This document shows, in pieces, positions 33,023 through 43,859 of a stretch of 64,000 nt of DNA. The stretch is taken from contig LNKV01000030.1 of the NCBI GenBank assembly GCA_001465935.1, forward strand, positions 379,443 to 443,442, in the 5' to 3' direction. Below the pieces are notes generated by a model. It was not told the origin of the DNA, ran no database searches, and saw only the letters and a program-made list of their open reading frames with translations. Source of the stretch: Clarireedia homoeocarpa (Eukaryota > Ascomycota > Leotiomycetes > Helotiales > Rutstroemiaceae). Numbering within the stretch: position 1 is the stretch's first letter; each line of letters opens with the position of its first letter. Both the position numbers and the translations under genes were made by a program.

Positions 33023-33760
33023 ATGAATATGCGGAACCCAAGATGCGTATTCAATACAGCTACGGCACTTCATCGTGTTTTCATTGCGCCGATTGAGCAG
33101 TCTTCTGCCAGGTTTCAGCGTTATCCTAAATTTGGTCCCCTTCAGCAACGTCGGACGATCGCAGTTAAGAAGGATTCTACAGCTGTTCCGGAAAGTCGAT
33201 TGCCCCGCGATCACGAAATTAAAGCCTGGTCTGTTCGCCTTGTCAATGCTCAGAACAAGCTCGACGAACCCCGCTCTACGGCTTCCATCCTCAAAAACCT
33301 CGACCTCAAAACGTATACGTTGCAAACAATTGTAGCCGCTGAACCAGGCGACTCACCAATCTGTAAGATCATCGATAAGAAACAAGCGCATGCCGCGAAG
33401 AAAGCCGCGAAGAAAGCGGGGAAGAATCCGGGTGCGGTTATCAAAACGGTGGAGTTGAATTGGGCGATTGATACGAATGATTTGGGACATAGGTTAAATA
33501 GAGTGAAGGAGTTTTTGGAGAAGGGCAACAAAGTGGAGGTCGTGCTGGCGAGCAAGAAGAAGGGAAGAAAGGCGACACAGGAGGAGGCGGAAGCATTGGT
33601 TAAGAGGGTACAGGAGGCAGTAGCGGCGGTAGACGGAGCGAGGGAAATCAAGAATATGGAGGGGAAAATTTTAGCAACGGCGACATTGTTCTATGAAGGG
33701 AAGGCTAAGAAGGAGGCGGCGGCGGCGGTGCAACAGAATGTGGTAGTGGAGGAAGAGTGA
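33023..33760 (+). CDS. Mitochondrial translation initiation factor IF-3
   Basis: Single exon, 245 aa. The N-terminus MNMRNPRCVFNTATALHRVF is basic and hydroxylated, a likely mitochondrial presequence. The IF3 N-domain follows (RLPRDHEIKAWSVRLVNAQN, TYTLQTIVAAEP), then a basic linker (KKQAHAAKKAAKKAGKNPGA) and the C-domain beta-alpha-beta core (KTVELNWAIDTNDLGHRLNR, VKEFLEKGNKVEVVLASKKK). IF3 binds the small mitoribosomal subunit, prevents premature subunit joining and proofreads initiation. Fungal mitochondrial IF3 proteins (yeast Aim23) are very divergent, but this one keeps the D-L-x-H-R-L-x-R and F-L-x-x-G-x-K-V pattern of the bacterial C-domain. The Glu-rich tail is not conserved in bacteria. 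Confidence 0.82.
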   Translation: MNMRNPRCVFNTATALHRVFIAPIEQSSARFQRYPKFGPLQQRRTIAVKKDSTAVPESRLPRDHEIKAWSVRLVNAQNKLDEPRSTASILKNLDLKTYTLQTIVAAEPGDSPICKIIDKKQAHAAKKAAKKAGKNPGAVIKTVELNWAIDTNDLGHRLNRVKEFLEKGNKVEVVLASKKKGRKATQEEAEALVKRVQEAVAAVDGAREIKNMEGKILATATLFYEGKAKKEAAAAVQQNVVVEEE

Positions 33761-34540
33761 TGCATATATAGCAAGAGGAGTGCAGGGTTAGGTGTAGGAC
33801 TCACTCTTATGAGCTGTAAGATCCCCAGTCATGAATCATCCATTCTAGGATATTCTCAGAAGCAATCAATTCGAGAGTGAGGCACGAGAAAGAGTGTGAG
33901 CACATGAATGTTGAATAAAATCAGGTTGTGCCTTCTTCTCCAAAGCCCCGCAAATTGAGGACGCCCTTTGCTGAGGTGCTATCTGGACATCGATCATTAA
34001 AGCAAGCTTCTAAAGACGATTGAACGAGAGGACAGCCTCAATAAAACTCAGAAGAACTGCACACATCTCACCTGAAGGATAACCTTGCGTGCCTTGCTTA
34101 CATACTCACCTGCTAGGTTTCATGTGCTTCTGCCCCGCGTGGCCTCGCGAATCGCATGCAGGGGTCAAAACGACGCTAAGCTTTTATCTTTCCGCCTCAT
34201 CCCAAATAAAACTTGACAAACAATTCGACTCTCGAATGACAGCCTTTACATTTACTGCTTTAGAAATTGCATCTAGATTACTTCAGATCTACGACTACTC
34301 GAAAGTTATTCCTACAAGGCAGCAAGCTTTACGATCTGTGCCTTGAGCGACATATTAGAATCGCGCAACGTGACTCATTGCCCATCATCCTTCACACAAC
34401 CCCACCACACTCAAAATATCCCAGAAGAATCCTAGCAAAGATTTAAAGCTGGTAATACCGACGCGACCACGCTGCTCTCTCGAGTTGGCCTCGGCCATAA
34501 GATCTGGTATTTAAATTGTTCGACAATTCTTACATCTACA
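33761..34540. other. Intergenic, no gene seen
   Basis: 780 bp between IF3 and eIF2B-delta, same strand. Contains the eIF2B-delta promoter by position. The 85-aa frame at 34089-34346 is not recognisable. Confidence 0.5.
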
Positions 34541-36070
34541 ATGCCTTCGTCCGAATCTCCTGCGGCCCCAGAGCCTACAGAGCCCGTCAAGTCTAAAACA
34601 GAAACAGTAGACCCCGCGGCATCACCATCACAAAATAAATCTGCAGGTGGGAAAGCTGCGAAAGCGAAAGACACTCCCGCTCCCACCAGCGAGGGGGCCA
34701 AATTATCACCAGCGGAACTAAAGAAGAAGGCTAAGGAAGAAAAGGCCGCACGAAGAGCAGCAGCCGTTCAGAACAAACAGTCCTCGGAAGTCAGCACACC
34801 TGTATCAGCCAGCCTAGGGCAAAAGGGTGAAGCTTCGAAGGGAGGGAAAGGCCAGCAGAAGAAGGGCGGCTCTTCGCCAACAGATACACGAAATGTGCCC
34901 ATTAGAGGGGGACCTTCAAGATCAGCACCAGTCGCACCAGAGTTGCCCAAGGCGGAGGACAAGACTGTGGAGTTCTTCAGGCATTTATATAAACCTCGGA
35001 CAACTTCGATCGCTGGGTCTGCAAAAGACGTTCATCCTTCCATTCTTGCGCTTGGATTGCAGATGAGCAATTATACAATTTGTGGAAGTTGTGCAAGACT
35101 TGTAGCCACACTGCAAGCATTTAAAAGGGTAAGTGCAGAGCATTCCACTGGTCTCATGGGACTGGGCGAATATCCAATTCTGATTGCATTTCTTCTAATC
35201 ATTATTTAGGTTGTGGAGTCGTACAAAACACCAGCTGGCGCAAGTCTTACTCGTCACTTTATTCCTCATGTGCTCTCACCGCAGATTGACTATCTCTCTT
35301 CTTGCCGGCCACTTTCTATATCCATGGGAAATGCTATCCGTTGGCTAAAATTAGAGATCTCCAAAATTGATCCAGACCTTTCGGAGTCCGAAGCAAAGGA
35401 GAGCGTGTGCGATGCTATAGATGTATTCATGCGCGAGAGAGTTACTTTTGCCGATAAAATCATCGCAGACAGTGCCGCCGAGAAAATTCGAGATGGAGAT
35501 GTTATACTGACTTACGCTAAAAGCAGTCTGGTACAAAGAGCACTAGTCAAAGCTCATGAGATGGGCAGGAAATTCCGAGTCATCGTAGTAGACTCGCGGC
35601 CACTACACGAGGGCAAGCATCTTGCAGCAGCACTTGTGACGATAGGCATTGAGATTAAATATTGCTTGATTCACGGACTGAGCCACAATATCCAAGACGC
35701 GACCAAAGTTCTATTGGGAGCTCATGCAATGATGGGAAATGGTCGTCTATTCTCGAGGATAGGAACAGCACTGGTAGCCATGGAGGCCAAGGAAGAGGAC
35801 AAGCCAGTTATTGTTCTCTGTGAAACCATCAAGTTTACTGATCGTGTAGCTCTGGATTCAATCGTTCACAATGAGATCGCACCAGCGGATGAGCTCGTCA
35901 TATCTGGAGGGGCATTGGAAAAGTGGAACGATGTTAAGAAACTACAGCTCTGCAATCCTATGTATGATGTTACACCGGCAGAGTACATTGACATGATTAT
36001 AACGGAGAGTGGGAACGTACCGCCTACTTCAGTTCCGGTGTTGCATAGGCTGGGGAATGAGGCCCAATAG
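34541..36070 (+). CDS. GCD2: Translation initiation factor eIF2B subunit delta
   Basis: Two exons, 34541-35128 and 35210-36070; 482 aa, exact frame. The N-terminal 120 residues are charged and low complexity (Lys/Ala/Glu runs), as in other eIF2B-delta proteins. The IF-2B Rossmann-like domain follows: YTICGSCARLVATLQAFKRV across the splice, SISMGNAIRWLKLEISK, DVILTYAKSSLVQRALVKAH, RVIVVDSRPLHEGKHLAAAL, IKYCLIHGLSHNIQDATKVL and HAMMGNGRLFSRIGTALVAM. eIF2B is the guanine-nucleotide exchange factor for eIF2, and the delta subunit is part of the regulatory core that senses phosphorylated eIF2 in the general amino acid control response. It ends VPPTSVPVLHRLGNEAQ, the family's usual terminus with a short variation. 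Confidence 0.95.
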
Positions 36071-36506
36071 TAGTGTAGAAGAGGAAATACATAAGGAAGA
36101 GCATGGCTTTCATGAGCAGGGTTTGGTTATGGCGTTCAAAATCCTCCCATGTGGAGAATATCAGGATTACAACTGCTGTATGATAATGTCATGGCTGAAC
36201 GACATATAAAATATACGATTCCACCCAAATTGCATTGTTGAGCATGATGTGGAGTTGCTAGATGATTTCTAACAAGCCAATCTTCTGTCAATGTGTTCGT
36301 ACAAACAGAAAGTGGTATAAGTCTTATCTTATTCTCATTCACCGATTGCATATAAGTCTTTGTACAATTACGGTTCCTCCCTCCTTTCCGAGATTTTAAC
36401 AACCCTCTTTCTCTCCCTCCCTTCCCTTCCTTTCCTTTCCGTAATACACCCCAAAAAACACGCAGTTCAACCGTATAACCACCCCTAGATCTACCCCGAT
36501 ATTCAA
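36071..36506. other. Convergent intergenic region, no gene seen
   Basis: 436 bp between the stops of eIF2B-delta (+) and the complex I subunit (-). Probably 3' UTRs only. Confidence 0.5.
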
Positions 36507-36869
36507 TCAAGCACTTCCCTCCTCCGCAGCTTCCCGCTCCGCTCGCCTCTGCCTCTTCTCTAAGATCGCTGTCCGTCTCGCTCCCAAAATAGCCTGTTGT
36601 CGCTGCTCTACACCTTGCATCCAATACCCGAAACTGGCGCCCGCGCCGCCGAAGACGGGGTATACCCATAGTGACTCGCGATTGAAGAAGGGACGCATCT
36701 CGAGACCGAGTTGCCAGACGCGGACAGCGAGGCCTAGGTGGGGAGGTTAGATGGGCAAGATTCAGAGAGCGGGGGGATTGTACAAGGAGAGGAGACTTTT
36801 GAGGGGGGGATGAAGGAGGGGGAGGGGAAACATACCGAAACCACCCCAGAAGAGAACTTTATGAACCAT
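36507..36869 (-). CDS. Small complex I accessory subunit (14 kDa / NUXM-like)
   Basis: Two exons, 36869-36836 and 36733-36507; 86 aa, exact frame across a 102-nt intron. The protein reads MVHKVLFWGGFGLAVRVWQL, then LEMRPFFNRESLWVYPVFGG, a short hydrophobic span AGASFGYWMQG, and a highly charged C-terminal helix (LEKRQRRAEREAAEEG). One or two short membrane spans with a charged tail match the small NADH:ubiquinone oxidoreductase subunit annotated in fungi as 14 kDa/NUXM (related to NDUFC2). It would sit in the inner mitochondrial membrane arm of complex I. Family assignment is from memory of its shape, so moderate confidence; that it is a real spliced gene is well supported. Confidence 0.65.
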
Positions 36870-37287
36870 GATGGATATGTGATGCGAGTGTGAGAGTTTT
36901 GAAGACGGAGAAGGGTATAGAGAATTGAGCACAGCCTCCAATTGCAGGACTGCTCAATAAGTGGCTTTGGAGGGGCGTGTATCCGTAGTTTACAATCAAC
37001 TTGAAATCGATGTCGTCGCTCCAGAGTTGAAGGTTCCCCAATCTTAGCTTCCCCACTAGCGCGCATTGAATTCACAGATTACACGTGACGCGGTCGCATC
37101 TTGATGTATTTCCCGAGCAGTAAGTTACAGCTTCCATTCTATTTTCTAGTTTGCTTCATTCCTCCCTCCGTCAATCAATGACATTGTTCTATACTGCGCG
37201 CACAACACGAGTATGAAGTGAATTTTCTCACGTCGCGCGGCATACCTTACAAGTTTCGAATTCCTTGGGATCTTGGAGTAAGAGAGA
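36870..37287. promoter_or_regulatory. 418-bp divergent promoter region
   Basis: Lies between the start codons of the complex I subunit (-) and SHG1 (+). Both promoters lie here. I see no distinctive motif. Confidence 0.45.
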
Positions 37288-39716
37288 ATGGCAACTATGT
37301 CGTCTTCGCATGCACCGCCGCCGCGCAAGAAAATAAAGACGTCCGATTTACCGCTTGCGTCAGCGACAAGAGCAGCGATTGAGGGGCTGGCGCATACATT
37401 TAAGAAGAAGGGAGGGTATGACAGTTTGAGGAAGCAGGTTTGGGAGGAGATGGAGGGGAGCGTATGTTTTGGTTTTCTATTTCTTCTGCTTCTTTTCAAC
37501 AGTGACGCTGGCGTTCATTGAAGAGACTCAGGCTTGCACTGAGGGATATGCGCTAATTAATTTTTTTTTTACAGGAGTTTGAGAGCGAATTTACGCGTTC
37601 TTTATTGAGTGTTGCCGAGGAGCAATTAGAGAATAATACAAAATTACTGGAGATGGATCGGAGCAAGGCGACGTTACTGATTGAGGGAGCGGTCGACCGA
37701 GCGGGTGTCTACCAGTCTGCGGAGGCACGAATCGATAAATTGATCGACGCACATATTGAAGAGATTGAGAATGGGATTCGTACGATTCGGAAAAATGATA
37801 TTGGAGAGGAAGCAGCAGAGAAGGAGTTCTTGAGAGGGGGAAAGACCGATGAACAATATGCGGAAGAGGCGGCGAAGAAGAGGGAGGCGAGGGAGAAAGC
37901 TAGGGAGGAGTTATGGGAGAAGGAGAAGGCGATTGCGGATGAGAAAAGAAAGTTGGAGAAGTTGAAGAGGAGGGAGGAAGAGAAGAGGATTGAGGCTGAC
38001 CAGGAGAGGAAGAGAGAGGCGAGGAGGAAGTTGGAATTGGAGTTGGAGGAGGAGAGAGAGAAGGAAAGAAGAGAAAGGGACAAGGGTAGAGATAGGGGCC
38101 GAGATCGTGACCGTGATCGGGACCGTGATAGGGACCGTGATAGGGATAGGGACAGAGATCGCAGAGACCGCGATCGCGACAGAGACAGGAGCCGTGATAG
38201 GGACAGGAGCCGTGATAGAGACAGGGATGATCGAAGGAGAAGATATGATGATGATAAACGCAAAGATTCGACAGCAGACTCTAAAGAATCTGCTCGCAAA
38301 CCAGAATTGTCTAAAGAGGATATCGAACGTCTTGAACAGGAGGCGCTTGATGATTTGCTCAATGAAGGGAAAAGGGTTGCCCAACGTTCGAGACACCAAT
38401 TGGAGTTAGAGGTTGACGAGACACTCGCACCACCCCCACGGAAAGCTATGCCTGCTTCGGCCATCAAGCCAATCTCGAGAGATTCACCTGCAAAGGTAGC
38501 AGAAATAAAGAAGACTGCAGTGGCTAAGATCAAGGAAGACGCTGGCTCGAAGACACCGCTATCTCCAAGCTCTAAATCAGCTGATGTTAAGGATGCAAGT
38601 CATGAGCTAGGAAATGCCTCGATCCCTGACCGTCCTAAAGTCAAAGATGAATCAACCACAGAGTCAAGTAGAGATGACCGCAAAGAGAAAGACGAGCGAT
38701 CTAGACATGGAAGCAGAGAAAGGGACGAAAGGAGGCGCCGAGATAGCCGGGATCGTAGCGATCGCGACCGAAGAGATAGCCGAGATCGGGGTGAGTATAG
38801 ACGACGAAGATCAAGTAGAGATCGTGATGACCGCCGAGATCGTCCTCGGTCAAGATCTCGAGATAGGCGCAGAAGTTACAGGTCGCGAAGTCGTGATCGA
38901 GCTAGGGACCGGGATCGTGATACGCGACATGAAAACACAAGACCAAGTGCCTCGGTGCAAGACACGGAGGCATTCAAACTAGCTGCTGCACAGGCACGCG
39001 CTGAAGAAGCTAGACTGTGGAATGCAGAAAGGAAGGGATTAATCAAGAAAGATGAAGTTGCTTCAACGCCTCGACCGAAGGAGGATGAGAGGATGAGCAG
39101 TCCGGTTTCTACAAGGAAACGCGATACTTCACGTGATATGGAAAGTCATAGAGATAAGGATAGAAGCACGAGGGAATCTCGCCCGAGAGATAGGTCTCCA
39201 ACTCGACGGGGCAGTCGCATTGAGAGAAGCACGAGTCCTATCAACATTGATCGATATGTTCCAGGTGCGACTGAGAGGCGTGAAAGCGTCACGACAAGGG
39301 ATACTGATAGGAAGCGTGAGAGAAGCAGAGAGAGGGATAAGGATAGAGAAGTGAGAAGGTCAAGGGATGATGATAGGTCTAGGAGAAGATCCCGTTCGCG
39401 TAGTCCTAGGCGAGATCGTGATAAGGATAGGATGAGGGGAAGGAGTCGCTCCCCGGATGATAGGAGGGATCGGGATTCGAGGAGGTATAGAAGTCGTAGT
39501 CGAGATAGGGAGCGTAGGAGGGATCGAAGTCGGAGCCGAAGTCGGGAAAGGGATAGGGATAGGGATAGGGATAGGAGAGATAGGGACCGGGACAGAGACC
39601 GTGATAGAGATAGGGATAGGGATCGTGATAGAGATAGGGATAGGGATCGTGATAGAGAGAGAGATAGGAAGAGGAGCAGAAGTAGAAGTCGCAGGAGAGA
39701 ATCCAGGCGGGATTAA
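37288..39716 (+). CDS. SHG1: COMPASS (Set1C) component, BOD1/SHG1-domain protein with RD/RS-rich tail
   Basis: Two exons, 37288-37461 and 37575-39716; 771 aa, exact frame. The BOD1/SHG1 domain is at about residues 25-110: HTFKKKGGYDSLRKQVWEEM, then across the splice EFESEFTRSLLSVAEEQLEN, and ATLLIEGAVDRAGVYQSAE. Shg1 is a subunit of the Set1 H3K4 methyltransferase complex. After a Glu/Lys/Arg coiled-coil-like region the protein becomes arginine/aspartate dipeptide sequence (about 255-315), then mixed RS and RD repeats to the end. This is much longer than yeast Shg1 (142 aa); I believe other filamentous-fungal orthologs also have long tails. RS/RD tails are typical of splicing factors, which suggests a link to co-transcriptional RNA processing (inference). 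Confidence 0.85.
39540..39672 (+). repeat. In-frame gatagg/gatcgt tandem repeats in SHG1
   Basis: Nearly perfect 6-bp gatagg units and a roughly 24-bp higher-order unit (gatagagatagggatagggat) encode the RD run of the SHG1 tail. Slippage-prone but always in multiples of three here. Confidence 0.8.
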
Positions 39717-40984
39717 GGGCAGCTGGGAGCTACTTTACGCTACACATACGATATATCATTCTAAAGAAGTTTGTTTAGGGTACAGAAACTGGCTCTGGAA
39801 AGTGGCTATTCTTGCGATTAATGGCATACCACTACAGAGACAGGTAACTCTGCGAGGATTGGACATACGTACAATTAATCGCATACAAAAAATCCATCTG
39901 TGCCCTGCAATACAACTTAATCTCTTAACCCCCTCTGGTTCAAGTGGATGCATTAATTTGAGCCCCTTTGGAGCCCAGCTCAGATGACATTGATAGGTAG
40001 GTGCCCAAGCAAGTGCCTAAGCTTCCAAACTGACAGCTGAATGAAATCAATAGGTATCCATGGTCTCAATTCCAAGATTTGGGCGGGGCTGTAGAAGGAT
40101 TTGAAACATTCGAGAATCCAAGCGCCGCATGATTGATCTTCTCCAATCAAGCACGAACATTGAACCCATGTTCATTCATGTTCATCCATGTTCAATACCA
40201 CGAAGTAATTAGATTAGAAGTAGTTAGATTAGAATAGATTGACTGTAATCTTGGAGCCCCGAGAGCTCCTTTTTCCCAGAGCCATGGTAACTCATACTCA
40301 TTTGGTGATCTGAGAGGCCGTTATCCGACAGTGTCGCGTGACTAATCGGCTATCTGGGCGCAGAGAACACAAGCAAGTTATAAGTTACACATACAACGGA
40401 ATTTTTCCATCCATCTGGAACCTGTTTCCATCTTTTTATTCTGCTCCAATCTCTCGGGTCACTCTTTTCCGGACTTGTTCTTGTACTTCGTCATTAATAA
40501 TTCTCTAGCTCTTTTTGTATATATGTTAAAACGCCTCCCTCATAATGCTTGTATAATGATGCCTTCTTGCGTTATCTGTCTCATCCTGCTTTGGCCCTGA
40601 GCTATACGACCGCCACGACCGCCACATTCATTTGTTCCTTCTATTCTTGATTCTGAAACTCTCTTCTATACATCTGGGTAGCATCTGGGTGGCATCTGGG
40701 TGGCATCTGGGTAGCACCAACAAGACAGAGAGATAAGTGACTTCCTCGAGCAATCCGTTTCAGGACCAATCCGACAGCAGCGAGGCTCGCCCATACCCAT
40801 CGTTACACGAAGCACAAACTCCGCAAGCCTGTGTGCTCGAAAGTCAATGGGGTTTCTGGGACATCATCTGTACCATAGAACGAGCCCTGGTGTGGAGAAA
40901 GTTCCTCTTTCGCAGCGCATTCGCATTTATATACATCATCACAAACCCGGTTATCACCACCACCACCACAACCATCAAAATATC
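39717..40984. other. Intergenic region with 11-bp tandem repeat
   Basis: 1.27 kb between SHG1 and the phosphatase. It includes a CATGTTCAT-type triplication at about 40166-40194 and four tandem 11-bp units (catctgggtag/gg) at 40671-40714, probably in the phosphatase 5' leader. No gene is supported. Confidence 0.5.
40671..40714. repeat. 11-bp tandem repeat, 4 copies
   Basis: catctgggtag, catctgggtgg, catctgggtgg, catctgggtag in direct succession. Confidence 0.95.
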
Positions 40985-42559
40985 ATGGATTCCAACAACA
41001 ACAACAGAAGCGCCCCCTCCCTCGGGGATACGTCGACGACGCCCACATCTGAATTGTTCAAGAGCAAAGCTTCCTCTATTTATGAAAGACGGCCTTCTAC
41101 TTCAGACAAGCCTTTACTTTCACTCGCAACTGCGCCACCACGGGCGAAATCTCCCTCTCCCACAAGATGTCCCGCCACTGCCGGGTTAGCAATCAAGACG
41201 GATTTCTCATGGCACTCGCAACAACAGAAACCAAACAATACCATTCCGCATTTTCTGAACTTGCCCATGAGGATATTAAATAACAAGTTTGCATTACTGA
41301 GCGAGCACGAGCAGACCTTACGAACAATGCCCAACTTCATAATGCTTCATCCCGTCGCGCGGAGCCGAAACCGCTACCGCGACGTCTATCCGTGGGAACA
41401 CCATCGCATTCATTTATCCTCTTTACAATTTGGTTATATCAACGCATCGCCGATTAAGCTACGCAGCGCCTCAGCGCGGGGAGATGACGAGGTGGCGGAG
41501 AATTACATAGCGACGCAGGGCCCGAGGGATAATGGACATGATGGAGGATTATTTTGGGAAATGTGTTGGCAGGAGAAGGCACAAGTGGTGGTCATGTTGA
41601 CCCGGCCGGTTGAGGGCGGGATTGAGAAGTGCGGCGTTTATTATGCGGAGACAGTGGGGGAGGTGAAGATATTGGGGGATTGGGAGGTAAAATGCGTGGC
41701 AAGAGAAGAGGAGAGGGGCACGGTTAGGAGGACGTTGAAGCTGAAACGAGTTCTTCGCGCGCCGTCGCCAGTACCGAGTACGACGGGTAGCGAGAAGAGT
41801 CAAGAGGAGCAGGATGAAGGAGCAGAGACGAAAGAGATGGAACAAGAAGCGCAGCAACAGAAAGTCCAACCCCAGCCAGTGGAAGAAGAAGCAGAAGAAC
41901 GCACAATCCACCATTTCCTATTCCTCAACTGGCCGGACAACGATATACCCCAATCACCTGAAGACATCCAATCCCTTCTGACCCTCCTCGAAGTCTCCCG
42001 CATAGCCAACAACCACTCCACTGCTCCCCGCATCATTCACTGCTCCGCAGGCGTCGGTCGAACAGGAACATTCATCGCGCTGGATCATCTCTCGAGGGAA
42101 TTAGAACAAGGGCAATTGGATAATCTGGGGAAAGATGATGATCCTGTTTTTGATACGGTGAAGAGACTGAGAGATCAGAGGATGTTGATGGTGCACCGTG
42201 TTTCGCAGTACTTGATGGTGTATAGTGTGATGAGGGAGAAGTGGGAGGCGAGGGAGAAGGCGAAGCAGCGGAGTCGGAGTTTGAGGAACTCGGAAGAGAG
42301 GGAGAGTGATCATGAACAGGAGCCGCTGACATCGAGCCGGAGTCAGAGTCGGGGTAGGAATGGCAATGGTAATAGTAGCGGTGGGGAGGAGAGAGATATT
42401 GCAGGGGAAAAGAAAGTCAAAGAGAAGGAGCAGGAGAAGGAAAAGGTGGAAGAAGTCGATCCACCCATATCGTCAAGTTCGTCGGCGAGGAAAAGGAAAT
42501 TAATAGGAGATGAAGATGCAAGGAGTGGAAAGCTTGCTCATACTTCGTCTACGCTCTGA
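40985..42559 (+). CDS. Protein tyrosine phosphatase (classical PTP)
   Basis: Single exon. I start at the ATG at 40985 (MDSNNNNRSAPS; 524 aa). An in-frame ATG at 40847 would add 46 residues with no domain content. Seen: RNRYRDVYPWEHHRI (the PTP substrate-pocket entry), NYIATQGPRDNGHDGGLFWE, the WPD loop in FLFLNWPDNDIP, the catalytic P-loop HCSAGVGRTGTF with the nucleophilic Cys and Arg, and the Q-loop-like RLRDQRMLMVHRVSQYLMVY. A roughly 60-residue Glu/Gln-rich insert separates the two halves of the domain, and a charged, Ser/Arg-rich tail follows. This layout resembles fungal Pyp1/Pyp2/Ptp2-type phosphatases, which dephosphorylate MAP kinases; the particular substrate is unknown. Confidence 0.9.
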   Translation: MDSNNNNRSAPSLGDTSTTPTSELFKSKASSIYERRPSTSDKPLLSLATAPPRAKSPSPTRCPATAGLAIKTDFSWHSQQQKPNNTIPHFLNLPMRILNNKFALLSEHEQTLRTMPNFIMLHPVARSRNRYRDVYPWEHHRIHLSSLQFGYINASPIKLRSASARGDDEVAENYIATQGPRDNGHDGGLFWEMCWQEKAQVVVMLTRPVEGGIEKCGVYYAETVGEVKILGDWEVKCVAREEERGTVRRTLKLKRVLRAPSPVPSTTGSEKSQEEQDEGAETKEMEQEAQQQKVQPQPVEEEAEERTIHHFLFLNWPDNDIPQSPEDIQSLLTLLEVSRIANNHSTAPRIIHCSAGVGRTGTFIALDHLSRELEQGQLDNLGKDDDPVFDTVKRLRDQRMLMVHRVSQYLMVYSVMREKWEAREKAKQRSRSLRNSEERESDHEQEPLTSSRSQSRGRNGNGNSSGGEERDIAGEKKVKEKEQEKEKVEEVDPPISSSSSARKRKLIGDEDARSGKLAHTSSTL

Positions 42560-43859
42560 GATATCGGAGATGGGGGAGTGAAGAAGGAGGGTATATCTTG
42601 ATCGATTGGTTTTTCCGAACTCAGTTTTCGACGATAAACATAATTAGCATCTTTGCATCTGGATCGGTTGTTTGGTTACATTATGTTAGGTTTTAGGACC
42701 CAAGGAGAGCATTGGTTTGGTTTGGTTGGCTTGGCTATATACGCATACTTTTTACATTGCATTGCATCGCATCGCATCGACATGGGCGTTTTTGATTCTT
42801 TTTAGCCTGTATATAGATTTTTGGGTTTAAGGAGTTGGAGATGGGAGAGAAAGTTAGCTGGGAGAGTGGACTTTGCAAGAGAAAAAGGGGTTGGCGTGGA
42901 GGACCTTTTGGCCACCTTCTTGTGGCGGCTTTTCTGGGAGTTGGGAGCATAGGTTTGCTTGTATATAGATATATTGGGTGTGGGTGTGGGTGTGTATGCA
43001 TGCATGCATATATATATATGATAGGAGAATGAGTTCGAATGAGCTTTACTTTACTTTATTTTATGTTACTTTCATACTTGCTTGCTTGCTCTTGTGTCGT
43101 TGGGTGAACTGATAGTTACACCAACTGAGGTGACTGTGGTATAGTATAGTATAGTATAGTTGGTAAGTCTTAGTTTCAACCCCAAACCAACCTATGAACA
43201 AAGCAGCGCACCGGGTGTTTCTGGTAGGTGAGTAGACTTTCCCATTCGAAAAGGGAACATTATCTCTCGATTTAGTGTATTATTGTGTATAGGTGTTGAT
43301 GAGCGAGCGAGCGATTCAGCCGTGCTATACTATCTATTGTGTGAGATTAACTTATACGAGTATAGCAAGCAGCATTACATTGCGTATATACATACATACA
43401 TACGACCACGCATTTCCCATCATGCACGTACGAGTACAGCAAAGTTCGCAATCGGCTTCAGCTCCCAACCCTTGACCCTCGTCAGCATTGGGATTTTTAC
43501 CCCGCTCAAGGCTCCCTCAGCCCCCATCACTGAATGTCCATCTATGATGACAGCTGAAAGGAACGACTCCGCAATAGCAGATACAGTGCCTAGCGAACCG
43601 TGGAGCAACCAAGCAAGATCTTGATACTCTTGTCTACGCAGCCAGCTGTCGGCAATGTTCCATTCCCTCTCTTTTTTGGTATCATAAGGTACGATATTTC
43701 CTAATCCTGCTTGCACCCCCACGCTATGGCAGCTGATACAAAATTCAGGTAGTCCCCTGTCCAAACAGGTTCGATAGTAGCTTCAATGATATAGGGCTTT
43801 TTGTCTAGACGTGATTAGCTTTAGGTGTAACTCTTGGAAACAAAGATCTCGTCGTCAAA
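42560..43859. other. Intergenic with microsatellites and one unassigned minus-strand frame
   Basis: 1.3 kb between the phosphatase and the HET gene. It holds alternating ATGCATGC/(AT)n at 42992-43020, tatag repeats at 43140-43160 and tacatacatac near 43390. A 114-codon minus-strand frame (43764-43420, no upstream ATG, alternative TTG) has balanced, protein-like composition but no recognised domain. Confidence 0.5.

Noticed and set aside
37709..38533. 274-codon Ser-rich minus-strand frame
   Set aside because: Mirror of the Arg/Asp repeats of SHG1 (RD codons read as SRSL on the other strand).
39457..39987. Ile/Gly/Glu repeat frame on the plus strand
   Set aside because: Out-of-frame reading of the SHG1 tandem repeats.
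40737..41189. Upstream frame that could extend or precede the phosphatase
   Set aside because: Begins at GTG, contains Thr/Ile repeats and is out of frame with the phosphatase domain; the ATG at 40985 explains the gene.
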